From contig NZ_CP015579.1 in assembly GCF_002163585.1 (NCBI RefSeq), positions 4,241,001 to 4,305,000 of the forward strand: a stretch of 64,000 bases of DNA, written 5' to 3'. The notes beneath the pieces were generated by a model that was not told where the DNA came from, ran no database searches, and saw nothing but the letters and a program-made list of their open reading frames with translations. Each line of letters starts with the position of its first letter. The first letter of the stretch is position 1. Source of the stretch: Tatumella citrea. GTDB taxonomy: Bacteria; Pseudomonadota; Gammaproteobacteria; Enterobacterales; Enterobacteriaceae. Shown here piece after piece: positions 27,014 through 36,713 of the stretch. A program made the position numbers and the translations under genes.

Positions 27014-28075
27014 ATGAAAATATTGGTGATCGGCCCTTCGTGGGTTGGCGATATGATGATGTCTCAAAGCCTTTATCGCACGCTGAAAGCGCAATACCCG
27101 GAGGCTATCATCGATGTGATAGCCCCGGCGTGGTGCCGGCCGTTATTATCCCGGATGCCTGAAGTCAGTCAGGCGATTGCGATGCCCATTGGCCATGGTT
27201 CACTGGCTATCAGTGAACGCCGCCGTATAGGCCATTCACTGCGTGATAATCATTATGATCGGGCCTATGTGCTGCCAAATTCCTTTAAATCAGCACTGAT
27301 CCCTTTTTTCGCCGGAATTAAACAACGCATTGGTTGGCGGGGAGAAATGCGCTATGGCTTACTGAACGATGCCAGAGTGCTAAACAAACCGGCATTCCCT
27401 TTAATGGTAGAGCGTTACGTTGCCCTGGCCTACCCGGCCGGAGAAATAACAACGGCAGCAGCTCTGCCCCGTCCGTTGTTATGGCCACAACTCAGCGTCA
27501 CCGAAGCAGAAAAAACAGAAACAGCCAGTCTGTTCTCATTGTCGTCAGACCGGCCGTTGATTGGATTCTGCCCGGGAGCTGAATTTGGACCAGCCAAACG
27601 CTGGCCTCACTATCATTATGCCGCTCTGGCACAAAAGTTGATTGCCAGGGGATACAGCGTCGTGTTGTTTGGTTCAGACAAAGACCATGAAACCGGTGAA
27701 GACATCCTCAACAGCCTCGATACCGATGACACACCGTTTTGCCACAACCTGGCCGGTAAAACCCGACTAGAGCAGGCGGTCATTTTACTCGCCAGCTGTG
27801 CCGCGGTAGTAAGTAATGATTCTGGTCTGATGCACATTGCCGCAGCTTTACATCGTCCTTTAGTGGCATTGTATGGGCCCAGCAGCCCCGATTTCACCCC
27901 GCCATTATCCAATCAGGCCCGGGTGATTCGCCTGATTACCGGCTATCACAAAGTCCGAAAAGGCGAAGCAGACCTCGGTTATCATCAGAGTCTGATTGAT
28001 ATAAAACCTGCGCGTGTTATGGATGAACTGAACTTATTACTGACCCCTCCGCAGGAGAATGAATGCAGGTCCTGA
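27014..28075 (+). CDS. waaF: ADP-heptose:LPS heptosyltransferase II
   Basis: WaaF adds the second heptose to heptose I of the inner core on the cytoplasmic face of the membrane. The ATG at 27014 gives 353 residues (E. coli 348). Family GT9 features: GPSWVGDMMMSQSLY at the N-terminus, FCPGAEFGPAKRWP in the middle, and the donor-site SNDSGLMHIAAAL and ALYGPSSP. It overlaps waaC by 13 bases. Confidence 0.95.
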   Translation: MKILVIGPSWVGDMMMSQSLYRTLKAQYPEAIIDVIAPAWCRPLLSRMPEVSQAIAMPIGHGSLAISERRRIGHSLRDNHYDRAYVLPNSFKSALIPFFAGIKQRIGWRGEMRYGLLNDARVLNKPAFPLMVERYVALAYPAGEITTAAALPRPLLWPQLSVTEAEKTETASLFSLSSDRPLIGFCPGAEFGPAKRWPHYHYAALAQKLIARGYSVVLFGSDKDHETGEDILNSLDTDDTPFCHNLAGKTRLEQAVILLASCAAVVSNDSGLMHIAAALHRPLVALYGPSSPDFTPPLSNQARVIRLITGYHKVRKGEADLGYHQSLIDIKPARVMDELNLLLTPPQENECRS

Positions 28076-29034
28076 TTGTTAAAACTTCCTCCATGGGGGA
28101 TGTAATTCATACTCTTCCGGCACTGACCGATGCCATGCAGGCAATTCCGGGAATACGTTTTGACTGGGTAGTTGAAGAAAATTTTAGCCAAATCCCTGGC
28201 TGGCACCCGGCAGTTGATCAGGTGTTACCCATTGCTATTCGTCGCTGGCGTAAACACTGGTTTGGTATCCAACAGCGGGAAGAGCGTTTCCTTTTTAAGC
28301 AAAAGCTTCGCCAGCGCCAGTACGATATTATTATCGATGCCCAGGGGCTGATTAAAAGCGCAGCTCTGGTCACCCGGCTGGCACATGGTGAAAAGCATGG
28401 TGCTGACAAAAACAGTGTCAGGGAGCCTTTTGCCTGTTGGTGGTATGACAAACGCCATGCGATTAAACAGCAACAACACGCTGTTGAACGCATTCGTGAT
28501 CTGTTTGCGAAAAGTTTGGGGTATGAGAAACCGGCCACGCGCGGAGACTATGCTATCGCCGGGCACTTTACCCACGATCTGCCTGCTGATGCCGGGCGTT
28601 ATATGGTATTTCTGCATGCCACCACCCGCGATAATAAACACTGGCCTGAACAACACTGGCGCGAATTAATTAACAAGGTCACCGGGCGTGATTACTGCGT
28701 AAAACTACCCTGGGGTACCGACGCTGAATATCAGCGAGCCGTAAGACTGGCAGAAGGAAACCCGCAGGTAACCGTATTACCGCGACTAACGCTGGCTGAA
28801 GTAGCCCGTGAACTGGCAGGAGCAAAAATCGTTGTTTCAGTCGATACCGGTCTGAGCCATCTGGCTGCTGCCCTGGACAGACCAAATATCACACTTTATG
28901 GCCCAACCGATCCCGGCCTGATTGGTGGCTATGGTAAAAATCAGTTAGCCCTGCGTCCGGAAAGCAGCGATAGCATGGGTGATATATCAGCAGAACAGGT
29001 TGATCAGCAGATCCAGCTGTTGCTGAATCAGTGA
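28063..29034 (+). CDS. waaC: ADP-heptose:LPS heptosyltransferase I
   Basis: WaaC transfers the first heptose to Kdo2-lipid A. The 323-residue product matches E. coli WaaC (319): VLIVKTSSMGDVIHTLPALT at the start with the catalytic aspartate, then AQGLIKSAALVTRL, HATTRDNKHWP, and VSVDTGLSHLAAALDRPNITLYGPTDPGLIGG. GCAGGAG supplies a strong ribosome binding site inside the end of waaF. Confidence 0.96.
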   Translation: MQVLIVKTSSMGDVIHTLPALTDAMQAIPGIRFDWVVEENFSQIPGWHPAVDQVLPIAIRRWRKHWFGIQQREERFLFKQKLRQRQYDIIIDAQGLIKSAALVTRLAHGEKHGADKNSVREPFACWWYDKRHAIKQQQHAVERIRDLFAKSLGYEKPATRGDYAIAGHFTHDLPADAGRYMVFLHATTRDNKHWPEQHWRELINKVTGRDYCVKLPWGTDAEYQRAVRLAEGNPQVTVLPRLTLAEVARELAGAKIVVSVDTGLSHLAAALDRPNITLYGPTDPGLIGGYGKNQLALRPESSDSMGDISAEQVDQQIQLLLNQ

Positions 29035-29107
29035 ACAATAGCCGGCCCGCAGTACCGAACAAACTGCCGGTAGCTGACAGTTATCTGACTTTCATTTAAA
29101 ACGGTTG

Positions 29108-30235
29108 ATGATGATGTGGAAAAAAATAAAATACTGGAACCGGCAAAAGAACCATCTGCTTCGTCAGCTAAAGTTAAAACTGGTACGGTTACTCTTTGAT
29201 ACCGCCAGCCGCCGGACAGCATTGGATTTGACCAGAATAAAAAAAGTGCTGATTCTGCGGGATGACAACAAAATTGGCGATATGATTGTCTCAACCGGAC
29301 TGTTCAGCCAACTGCACGCTGCCGGCATTTGCGTGGATGTTGTTGCCGGAAAAGATAATGCCTTTATCGCTGAGGCGATGCCCCAGGTAAACAATATTCT
29401 GCTTTATCCCCGTAAAACTGGAAAGATTCTGAAGGCCGCCTGGCAACTGCGTCGGCGCAACTATGATATGGTGATCGACTTTGGTGATTATTTATCACCG
29501 GTTTATTACAGTTTTATCAGCCTGATCAATGCCCGACATACTCTCGGCTTTAATAAATCTGCCTTTTATCGTTATGATCTGAATATTGATGCCCCTGCAC
29601 TGGATGAGCATGTCACATGTCGTTATAAGCGGGTATTAGCCTTGTTCGGTTTACCTTCAGACCACTACCAATACCAGCTTGCGGTGCCTGAAGCCGGACA
29701 ACAGAAAGCGATGGAATTTATCCATACACTTAACTCACAGCAATTCGTGGTGATAAACCCTTTTGCGGCAGGTAACGATCGTACCTTGTCACATCAGCAA
29801 GTTGTCACACTGACAAACATGATTGGTGAAGCAGACTCGCAACTGCAGGTGGTAGTCATTGGCCCGCCTGCACCTCTGGCCGCTTTGCAGTTGCCGGCAC
29901 CCGTCATAAAAAACCCGATACCTTCATTCTGGAGTGCCGTGGTGCTGGTACAACATGCAAAGCTTATCATTTCACCTGATACATCCTGGGTACATGTGGC
30001 CTGCGCTTACCAGACTCCACTTATCGCACTGTATAAAAGTAAAATTATCGATGGTGGATTAATCAACAACAAAGTCTGGGCACCAAACTTTCAGCCCTCG
30101 ACTCAAATCATCACCGATAAGCAGAGTGTTGCGGAGATAGATCCCCGGGACCTCTCCGCCGCATTGCATAAATATCTTACTCCTCAGGCTGGCTCTGATC
30201 AGGCCAACGAGGTGTATAAAGACATGACAGCGTAA
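29108..30235 (+). CDS. Family 9 glycosyltransferase, core heptosyltransferase-like
   Basis: About 375 residues with GT9 organisation: a positively charged N-terminus, LILRDDNKIGDMIVSTGLF as acceptor-side loop, and IISPDTSWVHVACAYQTPLIALY as ADP-sugar site. It follows waaC on the same strand after 73 bases and so probably adds a further heptose or related sugar to the core. The precise linkage cannot be told. Three ATGs in a row (29108, 29111, 29114) and a preceding TTG compete as start. Its last 59 bases overlap the end of the convergent O-antigen ligase gene. Confidence 0.78.
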   Translation: MMMWKKIKYWNRQKNHLLRQLKLKLVRLLFDTASRRTALDLTRIKKVLILRDDNKIGDMIVSTGLFSQLHAAGICVDVVAGKDNAFIAEAMPQVNNILLYPRKTGKILKAAWQLRRRNYDMVIDFGDYLSPVYYSFISLINARHTLGFNKSAFYRYDLNIDAPALDEHVTCRYKRVLALFGLPSDHYQYQLAVPEAGQQKAMEFIHTLNSQQFVVINPFAAGNDRTLSHQQVVTLTNMIGEADSQLQVVVIGPPAPLAALQLPAPVIKNPIPSFWSAVVLVQHAKLIISPDTSWVHVACAYQTPLIALYKSKIIDGGLINNKVWAPNFQPSTQIITDKQSVAEIDPRDLSAALHKYLTPQAGSDQANEVYKDMTA

Positions 30236-31454
30236 TCATTAACCCGAAAAATATGGTCTGCTCCCGGCTAATCAGTAACACATCGGTCAGACCATATCCG
30301 ATAAGACATAACAGCGTCAGCAGCAGCAGTGTGTTTTTCTGCCTGATGCTCTGGCGCAGTATCACCAGATATAGTCCCCAAAGTACTACCAGCCCGATAA
30401 TTCCCTGCTGACTTGCCGTTTCAATACTTTCATCATGCAAATGCACCATCGCATAATCAAGGGCCGATTTATCAGTGTTGTGTTGATCCACATACCGGCT
30501 CATATAGGCAAAACGCTGTTCTAAACTCATCCCCCAGGGATGTTGTTCAAAAACGGCCAGACCGACCTGCCACATAGCCAACCGCGTGCCCAGCGAAGTC
30601 GCATCATTACCATGACTTTTCAGGTAAACACTCAAATCACTGCTGGTAGAATGTACACGGTCAGTCACTTCCCCTTTAAAGGCGAACATCAGACAAACCA
30701 TTGCCAGCAACGCCGCCAGAACGATTCGGAACTTGTACCGGGAGCGGGAATTGAACAGAAGGCAAACCAGAAAAATTAACGGGTGCAGCACCATTGTAGA
30801 ACGGGTACCGGTATGCAGAACCAGCCAGTAAGAACTCAGAAAGACAGCAAAAGCCAGTACATACCCTCGTAATGACTCACGGGACAACAGCAGAAAAGCC
30901 AGAGTCAGGCTGATGCATGAATACATATAAGATGCATCAGTTGCCCTGGTATTATGAAATTCAATCCTGTCCATGCCTCTGGCTACCTGGATAACACCAA
31001 TCACCGACGTAAGCAGAAATGCCAGCCAGAACACCGCTTTGAACATCCAGGTTTTGTCCGGAAGAACGTGGCGATATTTTGTCAGGCAAACCATGATCAG
31101 AACGACGAAAAACAAGCGTTTTCCTGCCTGCATATGTGCGTTATACATATTTGCTATTGCCGCATCCCCGTAAAAAACCAGAAACCAGATGACTTTTACC
31201 AATGCCAGTAGCAACAGCATCAGTGAAACAGAGGTTAAAGGATGGCGGAACTGGCGAATATTCAGACAAAAAACTACCAGCGCGATATAACCGGCGATAA
31301 AAAAACAGTTTCTGGAAAGTGATGAATCCACCAGCGTAAAAATAACTGATACACAGACGAGAAAAAAACAGCACACCGGCAACAGGCGATGACTTGTTTT
31401 TCCTCCGGTCATCCCGGAGATTCGGGAGGAAATAGCAGTAAAAAGAGTATTCAT
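30177..31454 (-). CDS. waaL: O-antigen ligase, WaaL-like
   Basis: A 425-residue membrane protein with ten or more hydrophobic segments and a long periplasmic loop (about 265-350) containing HLHDESIETASQQGIIGLVVLWG, the pattern of the O-antigen ligase/polymerase (Wzy_C) family. In a core locus such a protein is expected to join undecaprenyl-linked O-antigen to lipid A-core in the periplasm. Ligases are highly variable in sequence, so the symbol rests on topology plus context. It lies opposite its neighbours and overlaps the upstream GT9 gene tail to tail by 59 bases. Confidence 0.75.
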   Translation of the reverse strand: MNTLFTAISSRISGMTGGKTSHRLLPVCCFFLVCVSVIFTLVDSSLSRNCFFIAGYIALVVFCLNIRQFRHPLTSVSLMLLLLALVKVIWFLVFYGDAAIANMYNAHMQAGKRLFFVVLIMVCLTKYRHVLPDKTWMFKAVFWLAFLLTSVIGVIQVARGMDRIEFHNTRATDASYMYSCISLTLAFLLLSRESLRGYVLAFAVFLSSYWLVLHTGTRSTMVLHPLIFLVCLLFNSRSRYKFRIVLAALLAMVCLMFAFKGEVTDRVHSTSSDLSVYLKSHGNDATSLGTRLAMWQVGLAVFEQHPWGMSLEQRFAYMSRYVDQHNTDKSALDYAMVHLHDESIETASQQGIIGLVVLWGLYLVILRQSIRQKNTLLLLTLLCLIGYGLTDVLLISREQTIFFGLMITLSCLYTPRWPDQSQPEE

Positions 31455-31693
31455 TTCAATACGGTTACCTGGTTGCAGTCAAAATTCAGGGCTGCCAGGG
31501 CAGGTGCGCCCGGCAAAGACTGAGACTGGTATTTTATCCGGGGAAAATCAGCATAACCTTAAACACTCAGCAAAAAATCAGCCTTGTCTGGAAAATCGAA
31601 ACCACAATCGGTAAGAAATGCCAGATTGTGGTCTGTCAGCCAATGGCAAAAACTGAGCAGGCATTATCCCGTCTGGAATACCGGCCCTGTAGT

Positions 31694-32668
31694 TTAAGAT
31701 GCCGGTGGATGACGTTCGACGTAATACTGATAATATTCAAACAATGTCATGCCACGGGTTCGGGAACTGAGCCATTCAAACAATTGCTCAAGATTCTCAT
31801 ACAGCATCTCAATATCTGCCTCTGTCTTAAATGTCGGGCTGCCGCCAGGCATAAATTCGGAGGAGTGCAGCATAAATTCTACATAATCTCCCCCTGTGGC
31901 TAAGTTTTTCTCTACCACCCGCTTCATCGCCGGCAAATTATCTCTGGATGGGCGCAGCCAGTAGACCGAAGGAGCCCGTTGCCGGCCTCTGAGCTTATCC
32001 ACGCCTTGCTTTAAGCGGGTAACTAACGGAGAGTGTTTGTAATCTGTACTCATGGGAACTTCCAGCAGCCCCCGGGATGCAGGTTTGGAAATATCTTGCG
32101 GATCAATGAAATACGCCTGATCCGGGAAATGGGTATAATCCGTTCCACCGTTGCCCTGCGGAGCTCCCTGATTAAAACGCCAGTTAACACGAGGAGTCAC
32201 TGAGCAGTCGACACAATAACCCAGTTCACTCAGTATCGCGGCATAACGCTGATCAAACGCCCAGCGGCCAGCGCGGTGGCTGCGCATAGGCGTACCAAAA
32301 GACTCTTCCAGCAATTCGGTCATAAACCGGACTTTGGCTTTCAGTAAATCATCAGGATATTCAATCAGGTAAGGCTGCCATTTCCAGTCATCTTCAGTCA
32401 GCGGTTGTTCCGGGGGGCTGTTCCAGGCATGCAGATGCATCCCTACTTCCCCCTGATTTCTGGCAACCACATCGCTGGCAAACTCAACGTAGGCAGGGTC
32501 GCTTGCCATTTCATAATTTGTCAGCCAGGTAGGCTTAAACTGGTATTTTTCACATAACGCCTGAAAACGCGGCAAAAATCGGGTGTTATCCGTGGTGATC
32601 TTACGGTGATTTTGCCAAAGGTTGTCACCTTCAGTATCGATTGTGATAAGGAAAGCCGGTTTGGTCAT
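31694..32668 (-). CDS. Polysaccharide deacetylase family protein, WabN-like
   Basis: A 324-residue cytoplasmic protein with the NodB-type deacetylase pattern: the metal and catalytic aspartate in ITIDTEGD (D11), H78 and H80 in GMHLHAW, and a late HSSEFMPGG. In Klebsiella the core-locus enzyme WabN deacetylates core N-acetylglucosamine to glucosamine. The neighbouring family 4 glycosyltransferase would be the matching GlcNAc transferase. The identification rests on family and context, not direct identity. The 239-bp gap to waaL holds nothing recognisable. Confidence 0.68.
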   Translation of the reverse strand: MTKPAFLITIDTEGDNLWQNHRKITTDNTRFLPRFQALCEKYQFKPTWLTNYEMASDPAYVEFASDVVARNQGEVGMHLHAWNSPPEQPLTEDDWKWQPYLIEYPDDLLKAKVRFMTELLEESFGTPMRSHRAGRWAFDQRYAAILSELGYCVDCSVTPRVNWRFNQGAPQGNGGTDYTHFPDQAYFIDPQDISKPASRGLLEVPMSTDYKHSPLVTRLKQGVDKLRGRQRAPSVYWLRPSRDNLPAMKRVVEKNLATGGDYVEFMLHSSEFMPGGSPTFKTEADIEMLYENLEQLFEWLSSRTRGMTLFEYYQYYVERHPPAS

Positions 32669-32803
32669 GGGTTATCTCTGATGTTTACCTGAAGGTTTTC
32701 TGTTATTTTTGCATACATTCACAGGAGCGCCGGTCTGTATCTGTAACGGCCCCCTCAGCCCGCGGCGATCAGTTAACGCCTTCACAGTAAAAGGATATCA
32801 ACA

Positions 32804-33925
32804 GTGTCACAGCATCATATCGTAATGATTATTGATGGTTTGCCCGGAGGCGGCGCTGAAAAAGTAGTTATCACCCTTAGCCAGGGTCTGCTGGCTCTTG
32901 GGCATCGGGTCTCACTGCTTTCGTTACGCGATGTCTGTAATTATACACTACCAGAAGGTATTGATTACCGGGTGATTGCCGATACTTCCCGTAGTCCCTG
33001 GAGAAAACTGACCGAGCTTTCACGTCGTGCCGGGCAGCTGGATAAGGCCTTCCGCCAACTGGTTTCACAACATGGCTCAGCCGATCTGGTGATCTCTCAT
33101 TTACATAAAACCGACCGGATTGTTCGTCGGAGCCAGGCCATCGATCCGCGAAAAACCTGGTTCTGCCTGCATGGTGTCTTCTCTGGTTCCTACCTTGGAC
33201 ACCGTACCGGCTTCTCACGTTGGCTGAAAGCAAAAAAAATTCACAGGGTTTATCAGCAACGTAACATTATTGGGGTTTCACGCTATGTAGCCGATGACCT
33301 CTGCCGGCATTTTTCGGTCACCCCTGCAAACCAGCAGGTGATCGCAAACCCTTTCGATTTCAATGCCATTCTGACCCTCGCCGCTGAACCGCTCTCTCTA
33401 CCGGAAAAAAGTTTCCTGTTACATGTCGGGCGTTTTCACGAAGTTAAGCGTCACGATCGCTTACTAAAAGCCTACGCCCTGAGCGGCCTGAGATGGCCAC
33501 TGGTACTTTTAGGTGAAGGCAATGCAGAACGTACCGAACAGTTGAAACAACTTGCCCGTGAGCTCAATATCGCCGAACGAGTTATTTTCGAGGGATTTCA
33601 CAGCAATCCTTATAGTTGGATCAAAAATGCCCGGATGCTGGTTCTAAGTTCTGACAGTGAAGGCTTTGGTAATGTACTGGTGGAGGCACTAATATGCGGT
33701 ACCCAGGTCGTCAGTACCCGTTGCCCTGGCGGGCCACCCGAAATTCTCACTGGCAATCTGGCCGCCGGGCTGGCCGAACTGACGGCTGAATCTCTGGCAG
33801 CAACAATGCAGCAGACAGACAGTCATCCGGTCACCATTGATCCACAGGTTGTGAGTCATTATCAGTTAGACACTATTTGTCGTCGCTACCTGAACCTGAT
33901 CACCGCAGAAAACACGAATAAGTAA
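32804..33925 (+). CDS. Family 4 glycosyltransferase, WabH-like
   Basis: A 373-residue GT-B enzyme. The N-terminal GLPGGGAEKVVITLSQGL loop, LLHVGRFHEVKRHDRLLKAY at the start of the nucleotide-sugar domain, and the SDSEGFGNVLVEALICG E-x7-E motif mark family GT4. It starts with GTG at 32804 behind AAGGA. Standing next to a WabN-like deacetylase, it is a candidate GlcNAc transferase like Klebsiella WabH. Its donor sugar is not proven. Confidence 0.72.
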   Translation: MSQHHIVMIIDGLPGGGAEKVVITLSQGLLALGHRVSLLSLRDVCNYTLPEGIDYRVIADTSRSPWRKLTELSRRAGQLDKAFRQLVSQHGSADLVISHLHKTDRIVRRSQAIDPRKTWFCLHGVFSGSYLGHRTGFSRWLKAKKIHRVYQQRNIIGVSRYVADDLCRHFSVTPANQQVIANPFDFNAILTLAAEPLSLPEKSFLLHVGRFHEVKRHDRLLKAYALSGLRWPLVLLGEGNAERTEQLKQLARELNIAERVIFEGFHSNPYSWIKNARMLVLSSDSEGFGNVLVEALICGTQVVSTRCPGGPPEILTGNLAAGLAELTAESLAATMQQTDSHPVTIDPQVVSHYQLDTICRRYLNLITAENTNK

Positions 33926-33941
33926 GCCTTCGGATATTAAC

Positions 33942-33969
33942 CTGCCAGCCCTGCGCTGGCAGATCTTTC
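33942..33969 (+). terminator. Hairpin between two convergent core glycosyltransferase genes
   Basis: CTGCCAGC and GCTGGCAG form a perfect 8-bp stem with a CCTGC loop, followed by ATCTTTC. It serves the GT4 gene and possibly, in reverse, its convergent neighbour. Confidence 0.55.
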
Positions 33970-35074
33970 AGACAGAAGCCTGTAACGAGGTTTTCATCTC
34001 ACAGAGCATGGTAAAAACATCATCGACCGGGATAGCTTTCAATGGTTCCTGTTTGTCGGTAACCCGTGGATCACTCATTGGCAGATAGACATACCGATGC
34101 AAATGGCGATCCTGGTATGGACCGCTGCTTTCCGGCGATTCCGTTACAAACAGGCTGAGGGTAGGTGTTTTCAGGGCAAGGGCCAGGTGTAATGGCCCGG
34201 TATCGCCAGTAACCAGGATATCCATTGAAGAGATAACACCTAACAGCTCTGGCAGGCTGGTTTTACCGACATAGCTGGTGATCGCGTCGGTCGTTTGAGG
34301 GTTTACGCATGCCAGAACCTGCTCAGCAAGCCCTGTTTCCGCAGGCGATCCGATTAATGCAATTTCACTTCCCGGAAACTGCTGAACAATTCTGTCGGCC
34401 AGTTCGGCAAAATAGCGAGGCGGCCAGCAACGAATACTGGTTGATGCTCCCAGCTGAAAGCCAACCCGAAACGTTCCGGGCTGTTTATCAATGGGTTTAT
34501 AATCGCAAGGTACGGCCATATCAACATTATCTCTGGCACATCCCAGAGCTGATGCCAGTTCCATTTTTCGGGCAATAATATGGCCGGGAAACTGATCAAG
34601 CCCGTAGGTCAGCCAACGGGACATTTTGCCAATTTCTTTACCGTAATTATCTCGCACCAGATAGCGACATCCACTCATAGCAGCGCTTATCACATCATAA
34701 GGAAGATGAGAATGCAGCATTACCGCTAATTCCGGAGAAAAACGTTTCGCCTGACGAGAAAATTGGGTTATCGAGCCAAACTTGTTATTCCAGAACAACA
34801 CATCATCGTAGAAATCACGCCGGGTGAGTAACTGTTTATATTTGGGATGTGCAACCAGAACAATATGTGCTGCCGGATAACGCTGGCGGATGGCCCGAAG
34901 CGCCGGGGTATTGAACATATAATCCCCCAACGCAGTAGTGGAATACACCAGAATAGAACGAAACTCCTGCTGAGGCAGTTGCTCTCTTTTCTCTGCTGTA
35001 CTGAGTGACCGACGATAGAAAAGCCCCAGCCAGGCATCCACTAACCCTATTTTTCTCTTCTTACTTTCTCTCAT
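33968..35074 (-). CDS. Family 9 glycosyltransferase (heptosyltransferase-like)
   Basis: A 368-residue GT9 enzyme: VYSTTALGDYMFNTPALRAI near the N-terminus, GFQLGASTSIRCWPPRYFAELA in the middle, and VTGDTGPLHLALALKTPTLSLFV as donor site. It is one of the outer-core heptosyltransferase type, compatible with addition of a distal heptose, but its acceptor is not determinable. It is transcribed away from waaQ, with a 565-bp region between. The basic N-terminus (RESKKRKIG) suggests membrane association. Confidence 0.75.
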   Translation of the reverse strand: MRESKKRKIGLVDAWLGLFYRRSLSTAEKREQLPQQEFRSILVYSTTALGDYMFNTPALRAIRQRYPAAHIVLVAHPKYKQLLTRRDFYDDVLFWNNKFGSITQFSRQAKRFSPELAVMLHSHLPYDVISAAMSGCRYLVRDNYGKEIGKMSRWLTYGLDQFPGHIIARKMELASALGCARDNVDMAVPCDYKPIDKQPGTFRVGFQLGASTSIRCWPPRYFAELADRIVQQFPGSEIALIGSPAETGLAEQVLACVNPQTTDAITSYVGKTSLPELLGVISSMDILVTGDTGPLHLALALKTPTLSLFVTESPESSGPYQDRHLHRYVYLPMSDPRVTDKQEPLKAIPVDDVFTMLCEMKTSLQASV

Positions 35075-35639
35075 TTTTAACTAGCTTGTTCCTGATAGTG
35101 TAAACCGGCGAAAAAAAATCAAGTGAAATCAGATGCAAAGAAACAGTCATCCTGCCATCCCCGGAATCCACGGGGCTTCTGTGCTACGGCGCTTCAGTAT
35201 AAAGAAAAATCGCACTTCGCAGGACGGCACAATCCGTCACATAGTACCACTATGCCTGTCATAGCTGTCGGTTGTTTTGTGCGCGCGTCATATTTGCACT
35301 GTTATACAGACCCTTTCAGGGGTAAAAAATTCGGCAACGACAGATAAAGCCCCAATAATCTGTGAATAACCCGTCAACCTGCACGCCATACAGTTCAGAG
35401 ACAGCTATAGGACTTCACCTGCATATTTCACCCCACATTCATTTTTATTTGTTACAGTGTGGCGGTTTCAAAAATGATTCAACGTTGCGTTAATCATCAG
35501 TAATACATTCTGAATATGCCAGACCCGAACTTGCCGCAAAAATCCGGGTCTGAAAATAGCACAGAAACCGGATCTCTCTGGTTTGGGACTACCTGATCTC
35601 CAGGGCCTGAGTTATTTAAATTTAACATAAGTGACAAGT
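35075..35639. other. 565-bp divergent region with several palindromes
   Basis: No convincing gene lies here. It must hold promoters for the leftward GT9 gene and for waaQ-wabG. Between 35158 and 35282 several hairpins cluster: GACGG/CCGTC (35223-35227, 35234-35238), CATAGT-ACC-ACTATG (35240-35254) and the spaced arms GCACAA/TTGTGC (35227-35232, 35277-35282). The GTCACATAGT...ACTATGC centre distantly recalls an ERIC element. GGCGGTTTC at 35461 shares six bases with the RfaH ops element, but no more. Confidence 0.45.
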
Positions 35640-36713
35640 ATGAGTCATACGCCAGTATCAGCTTTATCTCCGCAGAGAATACTGATTATTAAATTGCGCC
35701 ATCATGGTGACATGCTGCTGATAACTCCGGTTATCGGATCGCTGCACGATAATTATCCTGACGCCCAAATCGATGTTCTGCTGTATAAAGAAACTGAGCC
35801 AATGCTGGTCAATCATCCGCTAATCTCACACTGCTTTTTTATCGATCGTCGTTGGAAAAAACAGGGCGTACGCCGCCATATTGGCCATGAATGGCGTTTA
35901 CTTCGCACGCTCCGGGCACAGAACTATGATCTAGTCATTAATCTTGCCGACCAGTGGCGCAGCGCCTTACTCACCCGTTTTACCGGTGCCAGACAACGTC
36001 TCGGTTTTGATTACCCTAAACGCAAAGGCATACTGTGGAAAAAGTGTCACACCCAACTGGTCCCTGTCACCGATCATGAGCAGTTACATACCGTCGAACA
36101 GAATCTTTCCCTGCTAAAACCGCTACACCTGCCACATATCAATACCCGGGCAATGATGAGTTATCTTCCGGCAGATCATGAATTTATTCAGCAATTACTG
36201 GCAGAACAACAGGTAGCAGCGCGGTATATCGTGATCCATCCTACATCACGCTGGTTTTTTAAATGCTGGTCAGAAGAAAAAATGGCCAGTCTTATCACGC
36301 AGTTGGCTGCGGAAGGCTATTCAGTTGTTCTGACATCTGGCCCGGACCATGCTGAGACAGAAATGGTGAGCCGGATACAGTCAATGAGCAAAGGTGACCA
36401 TATCGTTTCTCTGGCAGGAAAAATGACACTGCCTCAGTTGGCTGCACTGATCGATCATGCTGCATTATTTATTGGTGTTGATTCGGTGCCGATGCATATG
36501 GCTGCGGCACTGAATACTCCTTATGTTGCACTATTCGGTCCCTCCAAACTCACTCTCTGGCATCCATGGGAAGGCAGAGGAACCGTACTGTGGGCCGGAG
36601 ATTTTGGCCCGTTACCTCATCCGGATGATATTAAAACAGATACCGACGAACGCTATCTGGATTTAATTCCGGTTCAGGCTGTTCTCACCCCGGCACAGGA
36701 TCTGCTGAAATGA
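35640..36713 (+). CDS. waaQ: LPS core heptosyltransferase III
   Basis: WaaQ adds a side-branch heptose to heptose II. Family GT9 blocks are clear and closest to WaaQ: ILIIKLRHHGDMLLITPVI, a DVLLYKETEPML segment, IVIHPTSRWFFKCW, and FIGVDSVPMHMAAALNTPYVALFGPS. About 357 residues from the ATG at 35640; a GTG at 35631 is an alternative, and neither has a good ribosome binding site. The end overlaps wabG by ATGA. In Klebsiella and Serratia waaQ is followed by wabG, as here. Confidence 0.9.
   Translation: MSHTPVSALSPQRILIIKLRHHGDMLLITPVIGSLHDNYPDAQIDVLLYKETEPMLVNHPLISHCFFIDRRWKKQGVRRHIGHEWRLLRTLRAQNYDLVINLADQWRSALLTRFTGARQRLGFDYPKRKGILWKKCHTQLVPVTDHEQLHTVEQNLSLLKPLHLPHINTRAMMSYLPADHEFIQQLLAEQQVAARYIVIHPTSRWFFKCWSEEKMASLITQLAAEGYSVVLTSGPDHAETEMVSRIQSMSKGDHIVSLAGKMTLPQLAALIDHAALFIGVDSVPMHMAAALNTPYVALFGPSKLTLWHPWEGRGTVLWAGDFGPLPHPDDIKTDTDERYLDLIPVQAVLTPAQDLLK

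Noticed and set aside
35459..35470. RfaH ops element before waaQ
   Set aside because: Only GGCGGT matches; the following TAGC-type bases and the surrounding JUMPstart sequence are absent.
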